Assembly (NCBI GenBank): GCA_001464385.1
Contig: LNFB01000060.1
Coordinates: forward strand, 1 to 33,403
Direction of reading: 5' to 3'
DNA: 33,403 nt
DNA from: Deltaproteobacteria bacterium Ga0077550
GTDB lineage: Bacteria; Myxococcota_A; Polyangia; Nannocystales; Nannocystaceae
Position 1 is the first letter of the stretch. Every line of letters begins with the position of its first letter. This document shows, one piece after another, positions 7,788-15,767 of the stretch. Position numbers and translations under genes: made by a program. A model generated the notes under the pieces. It had not been told where the DNA came from, did not search any database, and saw only the letters and a program-made list of their open reading frames with translations.

Positions 7788-9077
7788 ATGGCATCCCCCG
7801 GCCGCGCGATTCCCCTGCTCCTCGGCCTCGTCGCTGCCGCTGCCTGCGGTGATCCAGCGTCCTCGGACGAGGGGGACTCGAGCGGCACGGGGTCGGCGTC
7901 CACCGCGTCGGGCAGCCCGACGTCGGCGAGCGCGTCGGATCCCTCGGCCGCCACCCAAGCGAGCGGCGACACCACGGGGGCGCCAGGCACCACCGCGGGC
8001 GACGACGCCGAGGGCAGCGCGACCCTCGACGACGGCGGCAGCAGCACAGGCGGCGAGCCGCTGCCACCCGATCCCTGCATCGCGGCGAACACGTGTCCGC
8101 CCGGCGAGTGGATCAACGTCACGCCGCCCGAGCTCGCGGCGCTCGACTTCGGGGCCGGGCCGATCGTGGTCGATCCGGGGCACCCGAGCGACCTCTACAT
8201 GGGTGGGGGCGGCGATGGGATCTGGAAGTCGACCGACTATGGCAACACGTGGTCGAAGATCAACGACACGATCGGCTACGTGCCGATGGGTCTCATCATC
8301 GCGGTCGCGGGCACGGAGCCCGCGACAGTCTGGGTGGCCGGCTACAACGTCGTGTACCGATCGACCGACGGCGGCGCGACCTTCGAGACGATCCCGGCCG
8401 AGCTCCCGGCCGAGCTCTACTCGATCGTGGTCGACCCCTACGACGACACGCACCTCATCAGCGGGTTGCACGAGGCCGACGGCATCGTCGAATCGGACGA
8501 CGGCGGCCTGACCTGGCAGATCGTCGGCGGCGCGGGTTTCCCCGGCGGTGGCAAGTCCTGGTATCCGTTCTTCCTCGACACCGGCGACGCGACGACGACC
8601 CGAGGCTCCTGGTTCGCCATCCCCCAGGACGACGGCAGCGCGACGATCACCCGCGACGGCGGCGCGACCTGGACCGTCCCGTCCGGCATCGACGGCCTGC
8701 TCCATCCCCACGGCAACGCGCAGATCTTCCAGCAGGGCGACACGATCTTCGCCGGCGGGCTCGGGGATCCGGGCGGCGGCGTCTACCGCAGCACCGACTT
8801 CGGCGACAGCTTCACGCGGGTGCTCGAGGGCAACGTCGGCATCGTCTGGGGATCGCCGACGCGCGTGTACTCGATGTGGGCCTGGGCGTGCTCGGGCTGC
8901 GATCTCGGCGCGAGCTTCAGCACTGCCGCGCTGCCCGGCGACGACTGGTCGATGCCCCCCGTGCCCGAGGCGCTGATCATCGGTGCGAACCACGTCGCCG
9001 TCACCAGCGACGGCACCCACCAGATCTTCGTCGGGACGATGTGGTCGTCGGGTGTGTGGCGCTACGTCGAGGAGTAG
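7788..9077 (+). CDS. BNR/sialidase-type beta-propeller lipoprotein
   Basis: The protein is 429 aa. The signal peptide has a lipobox AAAC, then about 75 residues of Ser/Thr/Gly/Asp linker. The rest is a repeat fold with BNR/Asp-box motifs: WKSTDYGNTW (about residue 146), YRSTDGGATF, VESDDGGLTW, TRDGGATW and YRSTDFGDSF. These are spaced about 45-55 residues apart, as in sialidase or sortilin-like propellers (VPS10/photosystem-stability-like). Sialidase catalytic residues were not identified, so it is more likely a surface-binding propeller than an enzyme. It may be co-transcribed with the lipoprotein before it (54-bp gap). Confidence 0.88.
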   Translation: MASPGRAIPLLLGLVAAAACGDPASSDEGDSSGTGSASTASGSPTSASASDPSAATQASGDTTGAPGTTAGDDAEGSATLDDGGSSTGGEPLPPDPCIAANTCPPGEWINVTPPELAALDFGAGPIVVDPGHPSDLYMGGGGDGIWKSTDYGNTWSKINDTIGYVPMGLIIAVAGTEPATVWVAGYNVVYRSTDGGATFETIPAELPAELYSIVVDPYDDTHLISGLHEADGIVESDDGGLTWQIVGGAGFPGGGKSWYPFFLDTGDATTTRGSWFAIPQDDGSATITRDGGATWTVPSGIDGLLHPHGNAQIFQQGDTIFAGGLGDPGGGVYRSTDFGDSFTRVLEGNVGIVWGSPTRVYSMWAWACSGCDLGASFSTAALPGDDWSMPPVPEALIIGANHVAVTSDGTHQIFVGTMWSSGVWRYVEE

Positions 9078-9138
9078 CTGGACGTGGACGGTGACGCGGC
9101 CCTGTCAGCATCAGGCGCGTCGCCGTGGAGAGACGAGC

Positions 9139-9366
9139 ATGCGAACCACGTCCAAGCTCGCCCTGTTCGTCCTGTTTCCCCTCGCGCTGGCCGCGTGCGA
9201 TCAGCTGCCCGGCGTCGCCGCGGCGCTGCAGCTGGCCGCCGCATCCCACGACGCCCACCCCGAGCGGGGCGGTGACGAGGGCGGCGAAGAAGGCGGCGAA
9301 GAGGGTGGCGAAGAGGGCGGCGAAGAGGGCGACACGTTCGGCGACGACTTCGAGGACCTGGACTAG
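9139..9366 (+). CDS. Small acidic lipoprotein with GGEE repeats
   Basis: The protein is 75 aa. MRTTSKLALFVLFPLALAAC is a clear lipoprotein signal with the lipid-attachment cysteine at residue 20. A short helix-like segment and one His-Asp-His-containing stretch come next. The tail is almost entirely Gly, Glu and Asp, with four GGEE-type repeats and a DDFEDLD end. The start is supported by GGAG about 8 bases before the ATG. The function is unknown; the acidic tail could bind cations. It is 61 bp after the BNR lipoprotein and converges on the histidine kinase gene with only 15 bp between stops. Confidence 0.75.
   Translation: MRTTSKLALFVLFPLALAACDQLPGVAAALQLAAASHDAHPERGGDEGGEEGGEEGGEEGGEEGDTFGDDFEDLD
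9277..9324 (+). repeat. Four 12-bp tandem units coding Glu-Gly-Gly-Glu
   Basis: There are four in-frame copies of a gag-ggc-ggc-gaa unit differing only at third positions (gaa for gag, ggt for ggc), plus a partial fifth. The units encode the acidic tail of the small lipoprotein and could vary in number by slippage without changing frame. Confidence 0.85.
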
Positions 9367-9381
9367 CACCGCGCTCAACGC

Positions 9382-12048
9382 TCACGCGTCGAGGGCCTCG
9401 CGCACGCGCTTCACCAGGCTCGCAGGAACGTAGGGCTTGGGGAGGAACTGCGTGCCCTCCTCGAGCACGCCCTGGTGCACGATCGCGTTGCGCGTGTAGC
9501 CCGACGCGAACAACACCCGCATCGCCGGGCGCTCGCGCTGGAGCTGCTCGGCGAGGACCTTGCCGCCCATGCGCGGCATCACGACGTCGGTCAACAGCAG
9601 GTGGATCGGGCCCCGGTGCGCCCGTGCGACCTCGAGGGCGTGGAGGCCGTCGACGGCCTCGAGCACGGTGAAGCCGTGGGACGCCAGCGCCCGCACCGCG
9701 ACGGCCCGCACCGCGACGTCGTCCTCGACGACGAGGATCGTCTCGGTGCCGCGGCCGATCACCGGCGTCTGGGGCCGTTCGGGCTCGCTCGGGCGCCCGT
9801 GCACCCTGGGCAGATAGACCTTGAACGTCGCGCCGTGGCCGGGCTCCGAGTACGCCCAGATGTGGCCGCCGGCCTGCTTCACCAGGCCGTAGCACGTCGC
9901 GAGCCCCAGACCTGTCCCCGCGCCGCTGGGCTTCGTGGTGAAGAACGGCTCGAAGATGACGGGCAGCGCGTCGGCCTCGATGCCGGTGCCGGTGTCGCTC
10001 ACCGCGACCAGCACGTACTCCCCCGCGGTGACGTCCGCGTGCTCGGCGACGTAGCCCGCGTCGAGCACGACGTTGGCGGTCTCGATCGTCAGCGTGCCAC
10101 CGCGCGGCATGGCGTCTCGGGCGTTGACGGCGAGGTTGACCAGGACCTGCTCCATCTGCGCCGGGTCGACGCGGACCGGCCACAGGCCCGGCTGCAGCAC
10201 GGTGGCCAAGACCACCTGCTCACCGATGAGGCGGCGCAACATCCGATCGATCTGCGAGGTGAGCTGGTTCAGATCGACGACGCGCGGCTCGATCACCTGC
10301 CGCCGCGCGAACGCCAGCAGCTGGCCGGTCAGCGCGGTGGCGCGGCGGCCCGCCTCTTCGATCGCGACGAGGTCGCCGTCGACGACCGTGTCCTCGAGCC
10401 GCGCGAGGGCGGCGTGGCTGAGGATGACCGTGAGCAAGTTGTTGAAGTCGTGCGCGACGCCCCCGGCGAGGCGGCCGATGCTCTCGAGCCGCTGGGCCTG
10501 CAGCAGCTGGGCCTCGAGGGTCCGTCGCTCGGTCTCGTCGGTGGCGACGCCGGCGATCCGCACGATCTTGCCGTTCGGGTCTCGTACCGGGAACCGGCGC
10601 TCCGAGACCCAGCGGATCCCGCCGTCGGGGCGGACGATGCGGTACTCGACGCGGGCGCCGTACGGATCGGCCTGGACCTCCTCGCGCACGCGGTCGCGAT
10701 CGTCGGGGTGGATCGTGGCGCTCCACAGCTCGGGAAGTTGGCGCAGCTCGTCGGGCGGTCGGCCCCACACCCGCTCGAACCCGCTGCTGACGTAGTCGAC
10801 CACGACCCCGTCACGGTGGGGCCGCGCGAGGTAGAACACCGCGTCGACGTTCTCCGACAGCTCGCGGAACAGCGTCTCGCTCTCGTGCAGCGCGGCGAGC
10901 ATCTCGCGACGCTCGCTGACGTCGGTGGTGAGCGACACCCGACCGATGCGGACGTCACCGTCGTACAGCTCGCGCGCGCGGGTCTCGGTCCACGCGATGG
11001 AGCCATCGGGGCGGACGACGCGGGCCTCGACCTCGAAGCCGTCCGACCGCTCGCGGATCGACCGCTCCGAGACCGTCATGAGCCCCGCGACGTCGTCGGC
11101 ATGCACCGACAACCCCCACGACGCCGGTAGCAGCTCGCTGGGCGGGAAGCCGGCGATCGTCCGGGCGGCCGGGTTCGCGTACAGCAGCAGACCCTCGGCG
11201 TCGTTGAGGAAGATCCCCAGGGGCGCGGCCTCGCAGATCGTTCGAAAGCGCAGCTCGCTGGCCCGCAGCGCGTCGGCGCTGATCCTCTGCCCCGTGATGT
11301 CCTCGAGCACGGTCGTGAAGCTGCGCAGCTCGCCGTCGACGTAGGCGCCGAACGAACGCGTCCGCACCCAGACAAGGCGGCCGTCGTCGAGCACGTGGCG
11401 ATGCTCGCTCTCGAAGGTCGTGCGATGGGCGATGGCGCGCTGGACCCCGTCGACCACCCGCGGCAGATCCTCGGGGTGGATCACGAGCTGCCAGCCCGGG
11501 TCCGTCGCGGCGTCCACCGTCATGCCGAGGATCGCGGCGGCGGCCTGGTTGCCGTACACGACCCGGCCCGCGGCATCGGTCATGATCAGGCCCAGGGGCA
11601 GGGCCTCGGCGATCGTGCGGAACTGGTCCTCGCTCGCCTTCAGCGCCAGCTGAGCTGCGCGCTGCTCGGTGCGATCCTCGACGTACACGGCGACGGCGCG
11701 CGTACCCGCGACGTCGATCGGCACGTAGCTGGCGAGCCAGTGCCGGAGCTCGCCGGGCCACCTGGGGACGCTGCCGACGATCGGGATGTCGCGCGCCGCG
11801 ATCCCGGAGGCGAGCACGCCTCGGAGGATCGCATCCACCACCGCCGCGAGATCGGGCAAGACCTCGGCCATGGTGCGGCCGAGGTGGGCCTCGGCCGGGA
11901 CGCCGTTGAAGTCGGCGAGGACGGCGTTGATGTGGACGAACCGCAGCGACGCGTCGAACACGGCCATGCCGACGGGCGATGCCTCGACGAGCGCGGTCAG
12001 GAGGGCCGCGTCCGCGGCCGTCGACGTCCCGATGGTCCCAGAATCCAC
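9382..12048 (-). CDS. Multi-PAS hybrid sensor histidine kinase
   Basis: The protein is 888 aa with no transmembrane segment, so it is likely a cytoplasmic sensor. Four PAS domains lie in a row: about residues 15-135, 145-255, 260-380 and 385-510. Each later one is introduced by an ASE-x-x-FR or SETLFR-type linker. The HisKA domain has the phospho-acceptor His533 in GGVAHDFNNLL. The ATPase domain has NLAVNARDAMPRGG, DTGTGI and FEPFFTTKPSGAGTGLGL. A receiver at about 770-885 has the VVEDD acidic pocket, phospho-acceptor Asp821 in LLTDVVMPRMGG, and KPY. The start codon is GTG. No response regulator gene is adjacent, so it is an orphan whose output partner is elsewhere. Signals are unknown; no PAS ligand residue could be assigned. 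Confidence 0.94.
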   Translation of the reverse strand: MDSGTIGTSTAADAALLTALVEASPVGMAVFDASLRFVHINAVLADFNGVPAEAHLGRTMAEVLPDLAAVVDAILRGVLASGIAARDIPIVGSVPRWPGELRHWLASYVPIDVAGTRAVAVYVEDRTEQRAAQLALKASEDQFRTIAEALPLGLIMTDAAGRVVYGNQAAAAILGMTVDAATDPGWQLVIHPEDLPRVVDGVQRAIAHRTTFESEHRHVLDDGRLVWVRTRSFGAYVDGELRSFTTVLEDITGQRISADALRASELRFRTICEAAPLGIFLNDAEGLLLYANPAARTIAGFPPSELLPASWGLSVHADDVAGLMTVSERSIRERSDGFEVEARVVRPDGSIAWTETRARELYDGDVRIGRVSLTTDVSERREMLAALHESETLFRELSENVDAVFYLARPHRDGVVVDYVSSGFERVWGRPPDELRQLPELWSATIHPDDRDRVREEVQADPYGARVEYRIVRPDGGIRWVSERRFPVRDPNGKIVRIAGVATDETERRTLEAQLLQAQRLESIGRLAGGVAHDFNNLLTVILSHAALARLEDTVVDGDLVAIEEAGRRATALTGQLLAFARRQVIEPRVVDLNQLTSQIDRMLRRLIGEQVVLATVLQPGLWPVRVDPAQMEQVLVNLAVNARDAMPRGGTLTIETANVVLDAGYVAEHADVTAGEYVLVAVSDTGTGIEADALPVIFEPFFTTKPSGAGTGLGLATCYGLVKQAGGHIWAYSEPGHGATFKVYLPRVHGRPSEPERPQTPVIGRGTETILVVEDDVAVRAVAVRALASHGFTVLEAVDGLHALEVARAHRGPIHLLLTDVVMPRMGGKVLAEQLQRERPAMRVLFASGYTRNAIVHQGVLEEGTQFLPKPYVPASLVKRVREALDA

Positions 12049-12108
12049 GGCGAGCCCGGCGCGAGCGTAGCATCGAACGCCGGGGTTCGTCTCGTCGCGG
12101 CCGCGGCC

Positions 12109-13137
12109 TCACCCGTCGGTGACGATCATCGAGCCCATCAGCTGCTCGGTGTATGGGTCGTTGATCTCCCCATCGCTCCAATCGAACTCGGTCATCCAGA
12201 CCCGGCCTGCGCCGTCGTCCCGGTAGCCGATCGAGACCTGGCCCGGTGCCCAGCCCGCGAGCGGCACGAGCCCGGGGTAGTTGATCACGTTCGAGCCGCA
12301 GCCCGATTGCTCGAGGGTGATCGCCTGGAACGCGTTGGCGGCCCAGAAGGGGTCGCCGAGGGAGAATTGTTCGACCGTCGGGGCGATGTCCGTGCAGCTG
12401 CCGAAGAAGCCGTCCTCGACGACGGCGGTGCCGAACACCGCGTTGAACACGGCGTCACTGATGAAGACCTCGGTCAGCACGATCCCGCCGCCCGCGACGT
12501 ACGCCTGCAGCGTGGGCGCGTCGATGGTTCCGTTGCGGCTGATGACCATCGCCTGTGTGCTGGCGTCGGGGGTACACGACGCGACGACCGTCAGGACGGC
12601 GCCGTCGGGGATGAACGTCGCGATGTCCTGCGTCGAGTCGCCGCACAGCAGGAGGTTCGGCCGCAGGGTGCTCGCGCACGCGTTGTCGCAGAGGTCGTCG
12701 TCGACGCCGTTGCCGTCGTCGCAGACCTCGACGCCGGACACGATCCCGTCGCCGCACGCCGGCAGCGCGCACGCGTTGGTGCATTCGTCGGTGTCGACGT
12801 CGTTGCCGTCGTCGCACGGCTCGTCGCCCTCGGGGACGCCGTTGCCGCAGACCGGATCGGGCAGGCCCGTGCTGCTGCTCTCTGCCGCCGTGGTGTCGGC
12901 GTCCGTGGTCGTCGCGTCGGTCGTCGTGGGATCGGTCGTGGGATCGGTCGTCGTGGGATCGGTCGCGTCCGTCGTCGTGGGATCGGTCGCGCCGGTCGTC
13001 GTGGGATCGGTCGTCGTGGGATCGGTCGTCGGCGCGCCGGAGGTGTCGACGGGGCCGATCGTCCCCGTCGCCCGCGGATCCTCGGGCGAGAAGCATCCTG
13101 TGCACAGGGCCGTGGCTCCGACGAGGATCGTGCGCAT
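12109..13137 (-). CDS. DUF4215-repeat lipoprotein with unknown C-terminal domain
   Basis: The protein is 342 aa. A signal peptide with lipobox CTGC at residues 12-15 is followed by about 70 residues made mostly of Thr, Asp and Pro (TTDPTTTDPTTTGATDPTTT and similar). Two Cys-rich repeats follow, CGNGVPEGDEPCDDGNDVDT and CGDGIVSGVEVCDDGNGVDD. The last about 190 residues form a globular domain beginning NLLLCGDSTQDIATFIPDGA. Its layout (AVLTVVASCTPD, then TLQAYVAGGGIVLTEVFISD) resembles a class I glutamine amidotransferase-like Rossmann fold, but no catalytic triad was identified. It is probably a surface protein. It is 27 bp from the preceding gene and 60 bp from the histidine kinase gene, all on the same strand. 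Confidence 0.82.
   Translation of the reverse strand: MRTILVGATALCTGCFSPEDPRATGTIGPVDTSGAPTTDPTTTDPTTTGATDPTTTDATDPTTTDPTTDPTTTDATTTDADTTAAESSSTGLPDPVCGNGVPEGDEPCDDGNDVDTDECTNACALPACGDGIVSGVEVCDDGNGVDDDLCDNACASTLRPNLLLCGDSTQDIATFIPDGAVLTVVASCTPDASTQAMVISRNGTIDAPTLQAYVAGGGIVLTEVFISDAVFNAVFGTAVVEDGFFGSCTDIAPTVEQFSLGDPFWAANAFQAITLEQSGCGSNVINYPGLVPLAGWAPGQVSIGYRDDGAGRVWMTEFDWSDGEINDPYTEQLMGSMIVTDG
12908..13031 (-). repeat. Degenerate tandem repeat coding Thr-Asp-Pro-Thr units
   Basis: Units of gtcgtcgtgggatcg and its shorter relative gtgggatcg recur about eight times on the plus strand, imperfectly spaced. They encode the (Thr-Thr)-Asp-Pro-Thr linker of the lipoprotein. Near-identity of some units suggests recent slippage or unequal exchange. 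Confidence 0.8.
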
Positions 13138-13164
13138 GCCTCCGACACTACACCCGGCGCCGCT

Positions 13165-14610
13165 TCACGGGCGCCACCACGTCACGCCGTAGCCACCGCC
13201 CTCGCCGTCGGGCGACACCTCGAGCTGCGCGTTGGCCTCGAGATCGAGCAGCGTCACCGTCTCGGCGCCGACGAGGGCTGCGCAGCGGCCATCCTCGCGG
13301 ACGACCGGCCACCGATCGGTGGGGACCACGATCGACTCGCGATCGCCGGATCGCAGGATCTGTAGGGATGTCCCGGCGAGGGCCTCGGGCGCGGGCTCGA
13401 AGGCCTGCAGCGGGCAGAACGTCATGCCCGATCCGTCGGCCCGCACCACGAGCGAGTCGCCCACCGCGGTCGCGTCCACCGCGTCGACCTGCGTCAGCAG
13501 ACGACCCAGCGGATCCCACGCGCCCGTGCTCGGGTCGAGGCGCAGCACCTGGGCGGTCGCGGCGTCGCGCGCGGGCTGCAGCAGGCGGCCGCGGCGATCG
13601 AGCACGGCGGAGTTCCCGTAGCATTCGAGGCGCGTCCACGCGCCCGGGAGCGTCGTGTCGAGCCAGGTCATCTCGCCGGTCGCGACCTCGATCCGCGCCC
13701 ATCCCTGCGGCAGGCCCTGGACATCCAGCGCCATGACGAGCACCCACGACGCGCTCGAGCGCCACTCGACCTGCAGGCCGGGGAAGCCGTCCAACTCGGG
13801 CAGCGCCGTCTCCGTGACGTCGTCGAGGGACTCGCGGACGATCGTCGGCATGCCCTCGATCTCGAGGACATATACGAACGCGTCGTCGTCGCGGACGTAC
13901 CAGTACGGCGATGGGTGGCGGATGCCGGCGACCAGGCCGTTGTCGCCGCGCCACCACCCCGGGCGACCGTCGGCGGCGACCGTCCCGGGTACGTGGCCCG
14001 CGGCGTCCGGCGGACCCAGCACGTAGAAGCCCGCGGCGGAGCGCGTGATCTCGCCCTCGACGACGACCACTGCCTCCGACGTGCCCTCCTCGAGCGACAG
14101 CGTCGCGGCGACCGTGCCGTCGGCACCGAGGTAGGGCCCGGCGATCTGTCCGTGGTCCTCGGCGCGGATCCACAGCTCGGTGCCCGCCGTGTCGAACATC
14201 GACAGCGTCCCCGTGTAGCGGAACACGTCGTCGACGAAGGTGCTGGAGCCGGCGGCCACGACCACGCGCTCGGCGTGGGAGTCGACGCCGAGCACGTAGC
14301 TCGGCGCGACCGGATCGCTGGGGAACGGCAGCTCGACCTCGGTGCCGTCGGCACGGAGGATCGCGGCGTGCTCCGATCGCGTGAGGACGGCGAGCGGTGA
14401 CGCCGACGAGGCCACGCCGCACACGCCCCCGTCGCCACCGGTGGTCGCATCGCCGGACGTTGCGTCGTCGCCGTCGGTCGCGTCGACGCCGGTCTCGGCC
14501 CAGTCGTCGGCGCCTCCGGTGGTCCCATCGCCCTGCGCCTCGCCGAGCGGCGTGCCGACCACCGGACCACAGGCGCACGCGACGATCCCCACCCACGCTC
14601 CGCGACGCAT
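13165..14610 (-). CDS. Predicted lipoprotein, beta-rich, unknown function
   Basis: The protein is 481 aa. MRRGAWVGIVACACGP is a short lipoprotein signal with two candidate lipid cysteines, followed by an acidic Gly/Thr/Asp linker to about residue 60 (DATDGDDATSGDATTGGDGG). The remainder is a series of short strands with repeated patterns such as ADGTEVELPF, FDTAGTELWIRAED, GADGTVAATLSLEEG and RADGSGMTFC, giving a beta-propeller impression. No enzymatic motif was recognised. The ATG at 14610 is preferred over upstream in-frame codons because the signal peptide begins there. It sits 27 bp upstream of the DUF4215 lipoprotein and is likely in the same transcript. Confidence 0.75.
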   Translation of the reverse strand: MRRGAWVGIVACACGPVVGTPLGEAQGDGTTGGADDWAETGVDATDGDDATSGDATTGGDGGVCGVASSASPLAVLTRSEHAAILRADGTEVELPFPSDPVAPSYVLGVDSHAERVVVAAGSSTFVDDVFRYTGTLSMFDTAGTELWIRAEDHGQIAGPYLGADGTVAATLSLEEGTSEAVVVVEGEITRSAAGFYVLGPPDAAGHVPGTVAADGRPGWWRGDNGLVAGIRHPSPYWYVRDDDAFVYVLEIEGMPTIVRESLDDVTETALPELDGFPGLQVEWRSSASWVLVMALDVQGLPQGWARIEVATGEMTWLDTTLPGAWTRLECYGNSAVLDRRGRLLQPARDAATAQVLRLDPSTGAWDPLGRLLTQVDAVDATAVGDSLVVRADGSGMTFCPLQAFEPAPEALAGTSLQILRSGDRESIVVPTDRWPVVREDGRCAALVGAETVTLLDLEANAQLEVSPDGEGGGYGVTWWRP

Positions 14611-14702
14611 GGGCGAAGCGTGCCGTCCGACCGGCGCGGCGTCCATCCCCGACGAACGCGAACCGCCGGCGTTCGGCCGAGGCACACGGTCGATCGTCGG
14701 CG

Positions 14703-15767
14703 TCAGCGGCGGCGCTGCACCGGGAACTCACCGCGGGCGACGGCGATGCCCGAGGCGTGCGCGTCGAGGCCCCGCGAGCGGGCGGCGCCGGGCGCGAGTC
14801 GGTGCAGCCGCAGCTCCCACTGCACGCGCGTCGCGGTGGGATCGTCGAGCCGGAGCTCGTCGCGCAGGGGACCGTCCCCCGGCGGGGGCACGCGCGTGTC
14901 GTCGACCTGGCGGATGTGGTGATCGTCGCCGTCGGGATCGATCGTGCTCGCGAGCCACCGCTTGAGCACCAGCGCGTCCTTCGCCCCGTCGTCGGTGCGC
15001 ACGGTCAGGACGGCCTCGCGGAAGAGGTCGCCGGTGGGGAACGCGTGGCCGATGCGATGGCCGTGCAGCTCGAGCTGCACCGTGACGCCCGTGGCGTCTG
15101 CGATCGCCTCGCCGTCGACGCGCACCGCCTCGGCGAGGAGCTCCGGATCGTCGAGACCCCGCAGCGCGTGGCTCGTCCGGCGCACCCCGTCCGCATCGCG
15201 GCGCTCGGCCATGTGGCACGACTGGCACGTGCGGTCCTCCTCGGCCGCGGTGCTGCGGGCCCACTCGGCGAGGGTGTCCTGCAGCGGCTCGCGCGGGTCG
15301 TGGATCCCGTCGTCGGCGAAGTCGAACTGATGGCACCCGCGGCAGGCGTCGACGGTGGCCTGGGCCGGCGCGGCGCGGACCGGGTGGGCGAGGACGCCGG
15401 CGGGGCTCGGCCAGGCGGCGAGGATCCAGCCGTCGCGGACGTGGCACGCCACACAGTCGATGCCGCGCGCGGCTGCGTCCGCATCGTCGGGCGCCGCGAC
15501 GCTCGCCGGGGCGTGGCAGCCGCGGCACGACGGTCCGGGCGAGCGTGCGAACTCGGCCTGCACGATCGGATCGGTCCACGCGGCGGCGTGCAACGAGTCC
15601 CGCCACTGCCCGTCGATCTCGGCGTGGCAGGCCGCGCAATCGAGCCACGCGGGGGTCGAGGCGACGCCGTCGTCCACCGCGTGCACGGGAGGCTCCACGT
15701 GGGCGAGCAGGCCAGCCGCCGCGACGAGTCCCGTCGCGACGAGCCCCGAGCGCGCGCGTCGGCTCAT
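14703..15767 (-). CDS. Five-heme c-type cytochrome
   Basis: The protein is 354 aa. An N-terminal signal or anchor (SGLVATGLVAAAGLLA) sends it across the membrane. Five CxxCH heme-attachment motifs follow: CAACH at 44, CRGCH at 81, CVACH at 105, CRGCH at 142 and CQSCH at 181. The C-terminal half has no hemes; it has a GHAFPTGDLFREAVL motif found after the heme domain in some multiheme cytochromes. It should act in periplasmic or surface electron transfer; the partner is unknown. Its ATG overlaps the TGA of the upstream TPR/FG-GAP-like lipoprotein (ATGA), so the two are translationally coupled and may work together. Confidence 0.9.
   Translation of the reverse strand: MSRRARSGLVATGLVAAAGLLAHVEPPVHAVDDGVASTPAWLDCAACHAEIDGQWRDSLHAAAWTDPIVQAEFARSPGPSCRGCHAPASVAAPDDADAAARGIDCVACHVRDGWILAAWPSPAGVLAHPVRAAPAQATVDACRGCHQFDFADDGIHDPREPLQDTLAEWARSTAAEEDRTCQSCHMAERRDADGVRRTSHALRGLDDPELLAEAVRVDGEAIADATGVTVQLELHGHRIGHAFPTGDLFREAVLTVRTDDGAKDALVLKRWLASTIDPDGDDHHIRQVDDTRVPPPGDGPLRDELRLDDPTATRVQWELRLHRLAPGAARSRGLDAHASGIAVARGEFPVQRRR

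Noticed and set aside
6399..9020. Long minus-strand open frame opposite two lipoprotein genes
   Set aside because: The plus-strand frames have signal peptides, DUF4215 and BNR motifs. The antisense translation is Arg/Ala-rich and featureless.
7788..9077. Active sialidase
   Set aside because: Asp-box repeats are present, but the catalytic Arg triad and Tyr/Glu pair could not be identified.
12908..13031. CRISPR-like array
   Set aside because: The units are 9-15 bp, irregular and in frame with a Thr-Asp-Pro linker, with no unique spacers.
11395..13365. Long plus-strand open frame across the histidine kinase 5' end and the DUF4215 lipoprotein
   Set aside because: It spans an intergenic gap and two genes that are clear on the other strand; its RRGIGRR runs are the complement of the Thr/Asp repeat.
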